DNA of 64,000 nt from Macrotis lagotis (GCF_037893015.1 NC_133666.1:563049468-563113467); one strand, 5' to 3'; shown: positions 11,583 to 23,577, counted from the stretch's first letter. Numbers and translations are program-made. Notes: generated by a model not told the origin, from the sequence alone.

Positions 11583-12810
11583 TCTAGCCTTTTTGTTTTA
11601 ATTTTACTATGGAGGATTGGGGTTGCAGATCAGTTCTTCTGGAGATATTTCTAGCTGAATGGGCAATGATGTCATCAGGTAAAACAAAGGGTAAAGGCCA
11701 TTGGAATTGTTGGCATCCTTGTGCCCAAAGTAGCATCATGGATCTAGCCATTGGAATTGTTACAGTGTTCACTGTTTTTTGGATGAAGGATGCAAGCATG
11801 TGAAACAAAGAAGGACCTAAGAAGAGTGACAAGAAGACCATGATTACAGGGGTTAATATGGAACGGAGCCAAGGGAATATTGGGAAGACTGAAACCAACA
11901 GGCCCAGGTGTCAGCTGATTTTACTTTAATACATGAGACTCTGTCACTCAGGTTTTAGTAGCATCCTGAACAATCCAGACTGATTAACATAAAACAGCAT
12001 TCTTCATCCAATAACAGAGACTTCCCTTGTAGGGCATCATTAGGTCCAGGTCCCATCTGTTTTGTAAGGTTACAACAGCTGGGGAATCTAGTTAACCTTG
12101 AATTTGTAAACCTCGTAGAAGGTTTTTGGCTATATTATCAAGACTTTCCTGAAGGTCCTGTGATAGCTGCTGAAAGAAATACAGAGAAGTTGTGATGCCT
12201 CCTTACCCCAATACCCACCCCAGAAAGGATGCCTATAGTCACTAAGAAAGGAATGAGAGCAGGGGCTCAATACCTTGCATGTGTCTGGAAGGTGAAAGAA
12301 GGGAGTGGTTGCTTGGAACTTCCTCAAACTGGGGGGAGGAGAGGTAGACCAAGGAACAAATCCCAGTCCAGTTTTAGGGAGGACAGGAATACAGATGAGG
12401 TATCAATACCTTCAGGCTGACTTTACTAAATCAACAAGCAACAAGCCCTGGGGGCAGCTGACTGAGAAGATCCAATTGTCCTGTGACTGTAGGAAAGGAA
12501 GATTCTAGTAGCAGAGGAGTGGGGACTCTGCTAGCTGTGAGTACTTGCAGATTAGAATCCTTGGTTTTGGTTGCAGGGTAGAGGAAGGAGCAGAGGTTTG
12601 CAGCTATAGAGGGATACAGAGAGCAAGAGTATTTGTGGTGACAGCTTGGCTGGGGACCCTAGCCATGGGTCAGGGATGGAGAGGAGTTTCTGAGGTTGGG
12701 TCTCCAGACAAAAAAAAAAACCCTGAAATCTGGGGCATAAATCCAGGCATCTTGGGAGTAGGACCTGACTACAGTAATAAACTGCTAAAAATTAAAATAT
12801 AATAAAGGAG
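11583..12810 (-). mobile_element. Endogenous retrovirus envelope-region fossil
   Basis: This antisense region resembles the env gene of gammaretrovirus/type-D-like elements. The last open stretch (11584-11898) has FPWL, a long hydrophobic membrane span and a GPSLFHMLASFIQK cytoplasmic start, as in transmembrane subunits. Further upstream at about 12030-12060 it contains LQNRWDLDLM, matching the LQNRRGLDLL immunosuppressive-domain position. The upstream limit is uncertain, and gag, pol and the 5' LTR are not found. It is broken in several places and old. Treat it as a fossil. Confidence 0.7.
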
Positions 12811-12931
12811 TAAGCAAAGGAGAAGAAAGCTGGCCATAGATAAGTTCTATGGGGATAGAAAAGTTTTGGGTTCATACTTTGAAGAACATAGTGAAATTTA
12901 AAAAGCTGCTTCTATTTCAGAACCCAAAAAG

Positions 12932-13141
12932 AGTTTATCTATATCTATATCTATATCTATATCTATATCTATATCTATATCTATATCTATATCTATATCT
13001 ATATCTATATCTAATCATCTATCTATATCTATACCTATACCTATACCTATACCTATATCTATATCTATATCTATATCTATATCTATATCTATATCTATAT
13101 CTATATCTATATCATCTATATCTACATCTATATCTATATTA
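12932..13141. repeat. Long (TATCTA)n hexanucleotide microsatellite
   Basis: About 210 bp of TATCTA units with a central block of TACCTA variants (about 13031-13056) and a few ATC interruptions near 13015 and 13114. In one frame it reads as alternating Leu and Tyr, which has no coding meaning. Confidence 0.95.
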
Positions 13142-14430
13142 TTTGGAAAGTTGAAAAGCAATCTGTCAGAAATTGGTCATCAACCATATCTTACATCATT
13201 TACCAAGATATGGTCAAAATGAAGGCATGAATTAAATATAAAGGGAGATATATTATTAAAAAAATTCAAAGAACATGGAACATATTACCTATTAGACTTA
13301 TGGATAGGAGAACAATTTATGGATAAACAAGAGACAGAAGGAATTGTGAGATATAAAATGGATATTCTGTTTACATTAAATTTAAAAAGTTTTTGTACAA
13401 ATGAAACTAATATAGCCAAAATTAGAAAAACAGGAATTTTGCGGAAAAAAATTATAGACAGTTCCTCAGATAAAGGTCTTGTATCTCAAACAAATAAAGA
13501 ACTTTGCCAAATTTGTAAGAATTTGAGTCATTCCTCAACTGATAATAGTCAAAGGATATGAAATCAAAACTGTATAGTAATATGAAAAATGCTCTAAATC
13601 ATCATTGATTAGAGAAATGCAAATTAAAACAACTTTGAGATATTATCATACGCCTATCAGATTAACTAAATTGATAGAAGGGGAACTAGATAAATGTTGA
13701 CTGGGATGTGGAAAAATTAGAACACTAATATACTGCTGGTAGAACTGCAAACTGATCCAACCATTTTTGAGAACTATCTAGAATTATAGCAAAAAGTTAT
13801 AAAGCTGTGCATAGACTTTAACTCAGCATTAGATCTATTTCCCAAAGAAATAAAGAGGAAAGAAAAAAAACTTACATGTTTTAAAATACTTATAGCAGAT
13901 CTTTTTGTTGGCAAAGATCTGGAAAATGAGGAGATGTCCATCAATTAGGAAATGGCTAAACAATTTCTGACCAAATATTGTGATGGAATACTCCTGTGCT
14001 ATAAAAAATGAGGAGCAGAGTATTACAAATATACAAATCAACTACAAAGGACCTATAAAAGAAAATGTTATCCACATCCAGAGCAAGAACAATATAAGTA
14101 TGTGTAGCGTTGTTTTACAAATTTTTGTCTCTAATGGTAGCCTTCTCTAGGGCACAGTAATGAGGAAGGGAGAAAAAAAATAAAAAATGCACGGCAGAAG
14201 ATAAAAGAAAACTTAGAAGGAAGCACAGAAAGCCGGGGAGCTTTGAAAACAATGTGAAGCATTTATAGCATAACTTTTTTCTTTTAAAAAAAAGTAAAGG
14301 GTGAAATGAAAATTTTTGGTTTTTGTATTAAATCAATGCTTTTATTCTATGCTGTATATGTGAAAATGTTCTTTTCTTTTACTTTTTTCTATTTAAGTTC
14401 AAAATAAATAAAACTATTTTAAAAGTCAAA
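13141..14430 (+). mobile_element. L1 LINE 3' fragment
   Basis: The text follows the ORF2 C-terminal region of marsupial L1 (GGATAAACAAGAGACAGAAGG, AAATGGATATTCTGTTTACA, then GGAAATGGCTAAACAATTTC and TGATGGAATACTCCTGTGC), then a 3'UTR with TTATCCACATCCAGAGCAAG and an A-rich end near 14430. The family matches the pieces at 34010-34510 and 63575-64000. An 80-codon frame at 13319-13561 is an ORF2 remnant. Inactive. Confidence 0.75.
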
Positions 14431-14469
14431 AAATGAAGAAGCAATAATAAAATCAATATGACTTCATCA

Positions 14470-15625
14470 AAAACTCTTTATGCCAAACTCATTTTTAGTT
14501 CTTCTTTAACAGGGTTTCAAAACTAGGAGGTTAGGGAGTACCATACACTTGGTATACCTGGATTTAACAAGACACTTACAAATCCTATCATGACATCCTT
14601 GTTAACAAGATGTATAGATGTGGGTTAGAAGATTATAAAATCTGGGAAATTTTGAAATGTTTGAAGGATCAGAACCAAAGATTAATGAGGAATGAAATCA
14701 ATATAAACCCATTGAGTGACCTCTGATAGAATATTCCTTGACCCTATCCTTTTCAAGTTTGATTAATGCTTTGTATGAAAATATAGACTGTCTTCTTATT
14801 GACTGTAGATGATACAAAACAGTGAAGAATATGGTTAACCCATAGATGACAGAAGTGGGAAAGATCTCACCAAGTAGGAATAATTGGCTATATCTAAGAG
14901 ATGCGATTTCTATAGAGAAATGAAAAATCCTGGATTAAGTTTTTAAAAAGTAAGAAATGGAGGAGCATGGCTATATAACAGTTCATAATGGATTATGAAT
15001 ATCATAGGAATCAGTAATTTTATATGGCAGTCAAGAAAACTACTTTGATCTAGGAGAATGATGAAAATATAACACTCAGAAAAAGAGAAGTGATAGTCCT
15101 CCGATCAGGCTACATTTCAAGTTCTATTTTCATTTTGGGGTGCAACATTTTTAGGAAACATTGACAAATGGGTGCATTCATAGAAGTATGATCAGGATGG
15201 CAAGGGAAAGAAGACCATATCATATGAGAAGTGGTTGAAGGAAATGAGAACGTTCAACTTCAAAAAAGTGATGACTGGAGGTAGGGAGTGGGAGAAAGGC
15301 ATTTGAAAACTATCCTCAAGTATATGAAGGGCTGTCATATGAAAGGAATAATAGATTTTATTTGCTTGACCCCTGGGTGAGAACTAAGGAAAATACATAA
15401 AAGTTGCAGAGGCAGATTTAGACCCAATATAAGAAAGACTGTCTAAAGATCTAAAAGTAGAATAGGAAACTTTGGGACATATTCGGTTCCCTCTCACTAG
15501 GGATCTTCAAGCAAAAGCTTATGACTACTTGTGAGTCATATTCTAGAGTCTGTATATAAATTAGACTAGACAGGCTCTGTGTGAGTCCTTCCCACTCTGA
15601 AATTCTGTGATTCTATGATTTTGTG
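14470..15625 (+). mobile_element. L3/CR1-type LINE 3' part
   Basis: From about 15220 the sequence follows the L3/CR1 3' end in sense orientation: TATATGAAGGGCTGTCATATG, AGTTGCAGAGGCAGATTTAG, ACTAGGGATCTTCAAGCAAAAG and finally CCACTCTGAAATTCTGTGATTC plus a short TTCTATGATT repeat. Upstream text (14560-14830) looks like the end of its reverse transcriptase region. L3/CR1 was active before the marsupial-placental split, so the copy is ancient. Confidence 0.75.
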
Positions 15626-16019
15626 GATTCCTATTCTTAATCATAGAATTTCTGAAGAGCTGCCTGCTGAGAAAATGTGAATGAATTCCTTTATCATCAC
15701 TTTTGAAATAGATCAAGTAAAGACATTTAACTTTCTCACTGAATCTCAGACAATCAAATGTTATCAAAATAACTTTTAAAGTGAAATTTCTTACATTATA
15801 GGAAATTTCATTGAGTGAAAGGTTAGATGAAAGGATCATATAGACATGCCTACAAAACAAGCCCAAAATCATTGCCATCATTTAATGTCAGAAAAAAACC
15901 AAAGCATAACAAAGTCATTTTTCAATTGTTGTATGTCTCCTTCATTTGATGCTAATTTTGGAATTCATTAACACATTCAACATGTATCTTCTAAGCAATT
16001 TCCTACATGAAAAATACTG
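15626..16019. other. Unassigned spacer
   Basis: No gene or named repeat recognised. The 106-codon antisense frame at 15561-15881 starts inside the L3/CR1 tail and has no domain, so I treat it as chance. Confidence 0.4.
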
Positions 16020-16320
16020 TGCTAATCAATCAGTCAATAAACACTTATTAAGCCCCTACAAAGTTCCAGGCATTGTATTAAATCTTGGGTGTAGAAAGAA
16101 GGGCAAAATATATGGTCACTGATATCAGAAAGTTCACTTTATATTTGGATGGCAGACAATATGCTACCAACTATGAACATAGAAGTTATGAATAGGGTTA
16201 GTTGGAGGAAATCTTAGGAAAGTTATTAAGAGTAGAGAATAAAAAGAAAGTTTTCTTGCCAATGGTAGGATTTGATTTGAGCCTTGAAAGCAGACAGGAA
16301 GCAAACATGATGAAGAGGCA
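16020..16320 (-). mobile_element. L2 LINE 3' end, antisense
   Basis: AATCAATCAGTCAATAAACA, CTTATTAAGCCCCTACAAAG, TTCCAGGCATTGTATTAAATC and later GATTTGAGCCTTGAAAGCAG match the reverse complement of the L2 3' end. Diverged. Confidence 0.7.
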
Positions 16321-16489
16321 CTGAGATAATTAAGAAAACATGAATTCTTTAACTAGTTACATATAATTTCTTTGAAGAGAGAAGATGAATTTGAATGATA
16401 CTCAGGAAGCAAACTCTACAATACAACCAATGGCACATACCAAAATGAATGATACAAACAAAAATTTCTGGAGTTCTTCATAAGAACAT

Positions 16490-16615
16490 GGGTTGAGGCT
16501 TGATCTAATTCAATCTCCTCGGTTTTTCATATTATGAAACTGAAGTCTTCAGAGGTTAAATGACTTGTTCAGAGTTACCCATGGAGTCAAGGACAGATTC
16601 AGAATGGAGAGATCA
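16490..16615 (-). mobile_element. MIR-like SINE, antisense
   Basis: ATTATGAAACTGAAGTCTTC, GAGGTTAAATGACTTGTTC and AGAGTTACCCATGGAGTCAAG follow the reverse complement of MIR (…GAAACTGAGGC…TAAGTGACTTGCCC…). Confidence 0.6.
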
Positions 16616-16624
16616 GTCAGAACT

Positions 16625-16900
16625 GAATAATGAAATTAAAGAATCACAGAGTCTGAGTTAAAAGAGACCTCCAAGGTCATCCAATTTATTCCATCCCAGA
16701 TCAAGAATCCCTTCCACAAATTCTAATAAATGATCATGCAGAATTTACTTGAAGACCTCCAAAGACAGTTGTTAAAAGTTTTACTTCAAATTGGGCTTCT
16801 TTTTTTCTATTTAAACTTTTTTTAGCTATTTTGTATCTTCTAAAAATATTTTCCTCATCTTCAAGCATTCTAAGTGGCTTGAATCAATTATTGTTATTTA
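16625..16900 (-). mobile_element. L3/CR1 LINE 3' end, antisense
   Basis: AGAATCACAGAGTCTGAG, AAGAGACCTCCAAGGTCATCC and TTGAAGACCTCCAAAGACAG are the characteristic reverse complement of a CR1/L3 3' terminus. The far boundary is approximate. Confidence 0.65.
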
Positions 16901-17550
16901 TATAGATAATGGAATTTTTTTATATTGTACTTAAGGAATGCAGTCAGGGCATTCTGGTCTACATGTGATACAGTCTACTCAAGGACTTTTGGTTCAGTAT
17001 TGGAACAAAATGTGGCCCTTATTGATCAGCACTTACAAAAACATAATAATTTTACTTAAAATTATCAAGGAAAGAATAATCAAGAGGACAGGAAGGCTCA
17101 CCCCTTCTCATCTTTATAGAGAAACATGTTTGGTCAAAAAAGGGTATTGGTTCAGAAAGATTTGTTGATACATAGAACAGTGTGGCATCTGTTGCAAGTT
17201 CGAGAGCATTAACTACTTGTTGACTGGCATTTTCATGTCCTGAATGACCAGAAATCCAACAGTTCTGGTCTCATGGACTAGTAAAATATCAGGCAAAGTT
17301 TCCTTGACTTTAGGAGGAAACCAACCCAGCCTATGTAAGCAAGCATCCTAGTAGATATTGTCCTGGGGTTAACTAGGGACCAAAAGACCTCAACTTCCTA
17401 AGGAAAGAAATTGAACTCTGTTATCATGTGATAGTTGTTTCTTCATATTCAGATAGTTCTTATTCATTTTTAAAGTTTATAGAAAGAATTATAGAACAAA
17501 TGAAGATATGAAAAAATCAAAAACATAAAAGTAAAGGGTCAAAAATTATT

Positions 17551-17700
17551 TTTTTCTTTTCTTTTTGCAAGGCAATAGGGTTAAATGGCTTGCCCAAGGT
17601 CACACAGCTAGGTAATTATTAAGTGTCTCAGGCCAGATTTGAATTCAGGTACTCCTGACTCCAAGGCCAGTGCTCTATCCACTGCACCACTTAGCTGCCC
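17551..17700 (-). mobile_element. WSINE1-type SINE
   Basis: A complete antisense copy: GCAAGGCAATAGGGTTAAATG to CCACTTAGCTGCCC, with a T-rich tail. An 11-bp target-site duplication CAAAAATTATT lies at 17540-17550 and 17701-17711. Confidence 0.9.
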
Positions 17701-17939
17701 CAAAAATTATTCTTTAAATTCCTGTAATAGAAATACATGTATTTTATCATTTTTTTGCTTTTAAACCAGTGAACAATATTTGAAAATGATAGAAATATTA
17801 GACTTAAAGAGTTCCATGACAATTTGTGTAAATATGTGCATAGTCATCTGTGTGGAAGCAAGTTACATAATGAAATAGCACATCAAATAGTTGATATAAT
17901 TGGACTATGTCCTTAATTCTATGTTACAGATTTAATACA

Positions 17940-18010
17940 TACACATATACAAACACACACACACACATACACACACACATATACATATATATACATATAT
18001 ATATATATGC
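17940..18010. repeat. Compound (CA)n/(TA)n microsatellite
   Basis: CA and ACAT repeats pass into TATATA at 17985-18008. On the minus strand this gives a spurious Cys/Val/Tyr-rich frame. Confidence 0.85.
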
Positions 18011-18354
18011 TATACTATGTAGTGGAAATATACTGTACAGTGGAAGATTTTCACAGATATAAGATCTTTTAGACATCTCAGTCTTTATCCTCATCTGACC
18101 TCTGATAAAACAAGTGTAAAACCCACATTCAGCTGCAAAACCCACCATCAGGAAAAGATGAACAACTTTCCTCTTCCCCTTAGCCTGATCCTGACCAATA
18201 GAGTTAGGCCTAAGAGTTGAATAAATCTTAACTGGACCTGCTACACATTGTACCTTTGGTTATAGTATTATCAGTAAGATTACAGACTTGAATAGAAATA
18301 CAAAAAGTCAAGCTGGTAAAGCAAAGAAAAAATAATGAATTTGGAATTAGGAGA

Positions 18355-18505
18355 CTGGGTTCAATTTCTAGTGCTGCTTCCTAGCAGTTGTATGACCTCG
18401 GGCAAGTCATTTAATCTCTATGGGCCTATTTCTTTGGCTACAAAATGAAAGATTTATACTCACTAGTCTCAAATCTCTTACAACTCTACATTTATGATGC
18501 TAAGA
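18355..18505 (+). mobile_element. MIR SINE
   Basis: GGGTTCAATTTCTAGTGCTG, TTGTATGACCTCGGGCAAGTC, ATTTAATCTCTATGGGCC and CTTACAACTCTACATTTATG follow MIR in sense orientation over most of its length. Confidence 0.75.
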
Positions 18506-18509
18506 ATGT

Positions 18510-20380
18510 GTTTTTCTAAGGTCCTTTCTTCATTATTCATAATACTATTTATTTGCTATCAAATAGTAGAAAATTATGTGGAAAATGAGAGAACATGCCT
18601 TTAGATCTACAAGCATCAAGGAATATCTATCATGCAAGTATTTCTGTAATTTGATAACACTAGGCATATACATATACACACATATTCAATGAGATTATAT
18701 AGTCACATTCTTCTATATACACATAGGATATAATATACTACTCTTCAAATCTCATTTTATTTATTATAAAGACTTTTGCAAGGCTCATTTCTTATTTTTT
18801 TAGCTATTTTGACTTTAAATTACTTAGTAATTTAATTATCTAGTAATAAAATTACCTAGTAATTAATTGCCTAGTATTAAAATTACCTAGTAATAAAAGC
18901 CATCATTAACTTTAAATATTAATACCTAGCATTAACTTGTTATAGAAATACTTGCTTGATAGATACATAAAAATATATGTATCTATTATTGTATTTGCAG
19001 TTGAAAGTTTGAATCTTCTGATAGTTGATGGAATGCTATGTGATACCAAAAAGGATGTGACATGTCACTGGAAAATATTCTTAAAACTTACAGTTTTCTA
19101 AACTGTATCTTAACTAGTCAGTATTCCTTGTTTGTACTGTCATGTGATGAAGATAATCCCAAATGGCAGAAATTCTAAAAACTTATTTATATTTTGTTTG
19201 AGTTCTCTAAGATAGGAACTCTCTCCTGAGCAGAAAGGATTGGAATACTATGCCTTTTATGTTTCCACTAAGGAACCATCTTAGTTCTGGCCATATCTAA
19301 AAGCAGTCAGGTATCTTTTTCTCTTCAACTCCAGCTCTTTACATAATTATCCCTAAGCACCAAGGAAAATTACCTTTTAGGTTTGAATCATGTTATGCTC
19401 TCCCCTGAAAGGGAAGTAGAAAGTTACTCATTATTGTATAATGTAAATTTTGTATAAGACACCTATATATTTCTTTTAAATAAAAGAAATGCTTAATTCA
19501 CACAAGTCCACAAGCCCACATTAACAGAAAAACAAGAAGCGATAGTGACATAATTACTGTTGATACATTAAAATATAAAAAACATGATGCATTACTGAAT
19601 AGAAATTTTGCATTTCACCTTGGTTCTGCACTGTCCAAACAATTTCCTCTAGATCCAAGTCTCCTACCAAGCCAAGGCAAATCTTAAACTCATCTTCCTT
19701 TATTCTTTCATAAGGAGCACTATAATGGATAAAATAGATACCTATTATATATATTTAGGACATCTTCTACAATACTGTGAAGCATAAAGCTCAAAATTAT
19801 GTCCAAAGTTGTATATGTCCATCTATTGTTGGGTTACTTATACGAAGGAAAGGTAACACAAAGGGGAAAAGGTAGCCAGGGCACCCAAGGCCCAAACTCC
19901 ATTTACAAAGCTGAACCCTTATTCTGGTTACCATTTGTGAGTACTTAATCATGTTGCCTGTAGTATACAAGGTCATTCCTCCCCAACGCTCATGAGAAGT
20001 CAAATAGTTATATTATGTTACCTGAAGAGCTGAAGGGAACAGAACAAAAACTGTCTCTACTTGTTTTTATTGAAGAATCCCTTTCTTGTCTCATTTTCTG
20101 AATCATTCCTCAGTACTAAGTCCTTCAACATCAAGTTTGGCCTTTGAACCTATAATTTGCCTGGACAACCCAGATACTTGCTTTATGGAATGGTTCCTGA
20201 AGCGCAATCTCCAAGTATGTTCCAAAGGTTTCATCAACATTTGTGAATTGTAATTTCCATTATTCCACTGATTTTGATAGAAATATGCATATTTCCATAA
20301 GAAGAATGGTAAATTACACTCTTAAATGACTCACAAATTACCTATTAGGAGTCACAACATATTTTTTTTCTCATTAAATT
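18510..20380. other. Unassigned AT-rich stretch
   Basis: No gene or named repeat recognised apart from the 16-bp minisatellite listed separately. Short frames here have no domain features. Confidence 0.4.
18819..18897. repeat. Five-copy 16-bp AT-rich minisatellite
   Basis: Tandem units of consensus ATTACCTAGTAATAAA at 18819, 18835, 18851, 18866 and 18882 (16, 16, 15, 16 and 16 bp). Each contains CTAGTAAT or a one-base variant, and the first unit's AATTACTTAGTAATT is nearly palindromic. Confidence 0.85.
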
Positions 20381-20382
20381 TG

Positions 20383-20885
20383 TTGTTTGTCTTTTGTTTT
20401 GGAAGAGGATTAATGACATCAAGAGTGCTGTCTTGACTTGTAATTGAATTGAATTTAAGTGAAGTAGAATTGCACAGTCATCATACTTTCTCTTAATGAG
20501 TCATCCAAATCCAGTGGCAAGACTAAAGTCAAGACAACTGGCCATGGCTTAGGATGCAATGGATGACCTTAAAATTTTCACTGTCTGACCAAACTCCACA
20601 GTGCCTGCTTTGGCTGCCTTCCAAGCCATTCTACAAGGTGAAATCTTCACATGTGTGGGGCAGACATCCCATAGCTCATTTACGGGAGGCCTATTAGTTA
20701 TCCTCAGTCTGGTGTATTCCATCTGCTAAGAACATTTACTGGGTTGTGGGCTCAGCTCATGCTACAGTTTCTTGGAGTCACAGATGAGAATTGAGGGATA
20801 GGTGAACATGAAAGGTTTATAGGGCTCCACAAGTCACACTAGAGGTGTTAATCCTCCTTGAGCATTCCTTACATTCCAGTAATAA
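20383..20885 (+). mobile_element. Marsupial RTE-tailed long SINE/RTE-related repeat
   Basis: The order GTTGTTTGTCTTTTGTTTTGG, AGAGGATTAATGACATCAAG, CAGTGGCAAGACTAAAGTC, AGTGCCTGCTTTGGCTGCC, GAACATTTACTGGGTTGTGG and CTCCTTGAGCATTCCTTACA follows a common marsupial repeat I know from other marsupial DNA but cannot name with certainty. A second fragment lies at 21404 and an antisense copy at 60830. Confidence 0.65.
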
Positions 20886-21403
20886 TAAATGCTAGTTAAC
20901 TGACAGTTATAACCTTTCCAACTTTAGAGTGTCTGCCAGATCTTGACCTCCAAAAATGTAGCCATTGAGAACTCAGGATCACTTCTAGGTCATTATTATG
21001 AAACATTAGATTTCATATTTATAAAAAAACATTGCTCTTACAATTATATTTTGTTGTAATGGAGGGACTAATCATTGAAGACTCAGTCTTTAGAAAATTC
21101 TTGGATTTTCATTTACTGGTGAGTGATATAGTATGTGGCAGATAGGGAGTATAGTTGTTAATCAGGCACAAGGACTTGGTTCTCAATGGCTACATTTTTG
21201 GAATATTAATATTAAGGAAAAGAGAAAAGAATAAAATCACAAACCATTTCCCTGTCCCATTTTCATATTTTTATCAACCAAGTGGAAGAATTACTATGTA
21301 TAAGAATTTGTGCAACAAAGAAAGATACAAAGAAGACACATGCCTAGCATTAAAAAATTTAGAGTACAGCTGGGGTGTTAAGACACACGCAATATGTAAG
21401 GAC

Positions 21404-21480
21404 AAGGTGCTTGTTGTCTAGTCTCAAAGAGGACCAAAATGACATCACTATGACAAGGTCATGGTATCAGACCTATATGA
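21404..21480 (+). mobile_element. Fragment of the same RTE-tailed repeat
   Basis: GTGCTTGTTGTCTAGTCTC, AAAGAGGACCAAAATGACATC and ACTATGACAAGGTCATGGTA match the start of the element at 20383. Truncated. Confidence 0.5.
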
Positions 21481-21540
21481 GCTCAAAAGATTCTGCCACA
21501 GGTCAGGTATCAGGACAAGGTTAGGAATGTTTCTTTTGAG

Positions 21541-21745
21541 TGCTACCTTTGTGTAGTGGTAAGAGCAAAAGACTGACAAGAGTAAGGAAAATCTGGGTTC
21601 AAGTTAACATTTATTAATCATTCAGTTGGACAAGTCATTCACCTCCTCAATTTCTTCTTTTTATCAGGAATGATAAATCTGCACCACTTCCATCTTAGGG
21701 TTTCTTTGAGAGATGTATTTTATCAACCTTAAGTTGCTAAAGAAT
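21541..21745 (+). mobile_element. MIR-like SINE
   Basis: TGTGTAGTGGTAAGAGCAAAAG, CTGGGTTCAAGTTAACATTT and TTGGACAAGTCATTCACCTCC follow MIR in sense orientation, interrupted and diverged. Confidence 0.6.
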
Positions 21746-22654
21746 TATCCATTATTCTTGTATTTATTTTAACTATTCTTCCGTATCTTACATTTTTTCT
21801 CTTTTTATTCTTTTCTTTTGTTCATCCCACCACCTCCTCATCTCTCCTTAGGCAGCATCATCTCCCTTAGAAAAGAATAGAGGTTCCTTCCTTCCCACCC
21901 AGTTTACCCAGTGGACATGTCAGACTTGTCTGTATTTTTCTTACAAAGCAAATTAGATATTTTAAAGGTCAGGCAAACACACTGATGTGTAAAAGACTCT
22001 TGCAGGTGACAAATGGTAGCAAGATGACCCATGATTTTTTTGAACTGGTCACAAAATATTATTTTTTCATTTTTCATATGCATTGCAAATTACAGATCTC
22101 ATGAAAAAATTGCTAGGATTCCTCATTTTTTCAGTAGTTCTCTCATCTAGCAACATCACCCCCCAACTATCTGACTCTTCAATCTTCCTTCTCCCACTAA
22201 TTTTTTCAATATATCAAACTTTTCAAAAGTTCCCCAATACCAAAATGGATTATCCCAAATGAAAGAAACTTCAGATTTTCCTAGCTTATTTCAGTTTTCT
22301 AGTCCAGACATCCCAATCAAACTAGTGTCTATAGCTACTCTTTGGAGAGGAAGGGGAAGGGTCCTCTGCCTCCAACTCCAATCTCCCTTAAGCAGAGTCT
22401 TAAGTTTTATTTTCCTGGACCTTTCAAACATATCTCTCACAAGTACTCTGGATCAACATTTAGTACAGAATATCATCCTTAAAATTTAAACTGAGCAAAT
22501 GGATTATTTAGCAGTTTGTATAAACTAAGCACTTTTCTGAACAGCATTAATTAACTAGGTGGAATGTCTAATAAGGGCCCAGTCCTTAGAGAATACTTGA
22601 ATTTGTCTTTTCTGAAGGGTTCTATAGGTCCTACAGAGAATGAGGTAGAGAATA

Positions 22655-22885
22655 GGATAATTGCAAGCATTTATTTAGCACTTTAAGGTTGTCTAGTGTA
22701 TTATATATGTTATTTTTTAGATCCTCAAAAAATTTTATGAGATCAATTATTAACCTCATTTAATACATGAGAAAACTGAGTCACACAGCAACTAAATGAC
22801 TTATTCAGGATCATATAGCTAATTAAGCACCTGAAGTCAAGATTTTAACTCAGGATTTCCTGATTCCAATAGAGTCAGCCCTGGA
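22655..22885 (-). mobile_element. MIR SINE, antisense, near full length
   Basis: ATTTAGCACTTTAAGGTTG, TTATTAACCTCATTTAATAC, ATGAGAAAACTGAGTCACAC, GATCATATAGCTAATTAAGC and CTGATTCCAATAGAGTCAGC trace the whole reverse-complement MIR order. Confidence 0.75.
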
Positions 22886-22924
22886 GTCCTCATGAAGTTC
22901 CCTTTTGACTATTTTAGTCTGTAT

Positions 22925-23232
22925 ATCTATTTACTAGCCTTTGAGGACCAGTTCATTTATCAAATCCTGAGTCTGACTTACCTCAATCTTAACTGAAATC
23001 CTAGTTTTTGCAAAAAGTCTTTCCCAGACCCTATTGTGATAGAGTCTTCATTTTGGGATCTCCTTCTGTAGATATCTTGTTGGTCAATACTTGTTTGCTT
23101 GTTGCCTCCCCCCCACCCCCACATTTGATTGTGAGCTCCTTGAGGGTAGGGGTTCTCTTTTGTGTTTCTTTGTATTCCTAGTGCTCAGCATGGTGCCTGA
23201 AATATAGTAGGCACTTAATAAATATTCTTGGA
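22925..23232 (+). mobile_element. L2 LINE 3' end
   Basis: TGATTGTGAGCTCCTTGAGGG, GTTTCTTTGTATTCCTAGTGC, TCAGCATGGTGCCTGAAATA and TAGTAGGCACTTAATAAATA are the classic L2 terminal phrases in sense orientation. Contains a short poly-C patch at 23106-23121. Confidence 0.85.
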
Positions 23233-23577
23233 CTAAAGTAGATGCCTTTATTAGCCATTTTATAATTTAAGGGTTGGGGACATTGCTAGGGATGGTCAAA
23301 GGGAATGAGGAGAAAAAGATTTCTTCCCCAGTAAGTGGTTATTTCTCAGGGGCTTCACTGGAAGTATTGGGATGACAGATTCCAAACCAACTTTTTTTTA
23401 AATCCAAGCACCAACTAGCATGATTTATTTATTCTCTTCAATCAACCACAAGGCAATTTTGATGTTATCTACTTCCATTCATCTGTATCTAATTTAAGCT
23501 TTTAATTGATGGATTGATTTAATAAAGGTGTCCAGGGATTGTTTACACTTACTTCATATCTTTGATGGATTGATTCT

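Noticed and set aside
12849-13154. 101-codon Leu/Tyr-rich frame
   Set aside because: It is the TATCTA microsatellite translated.
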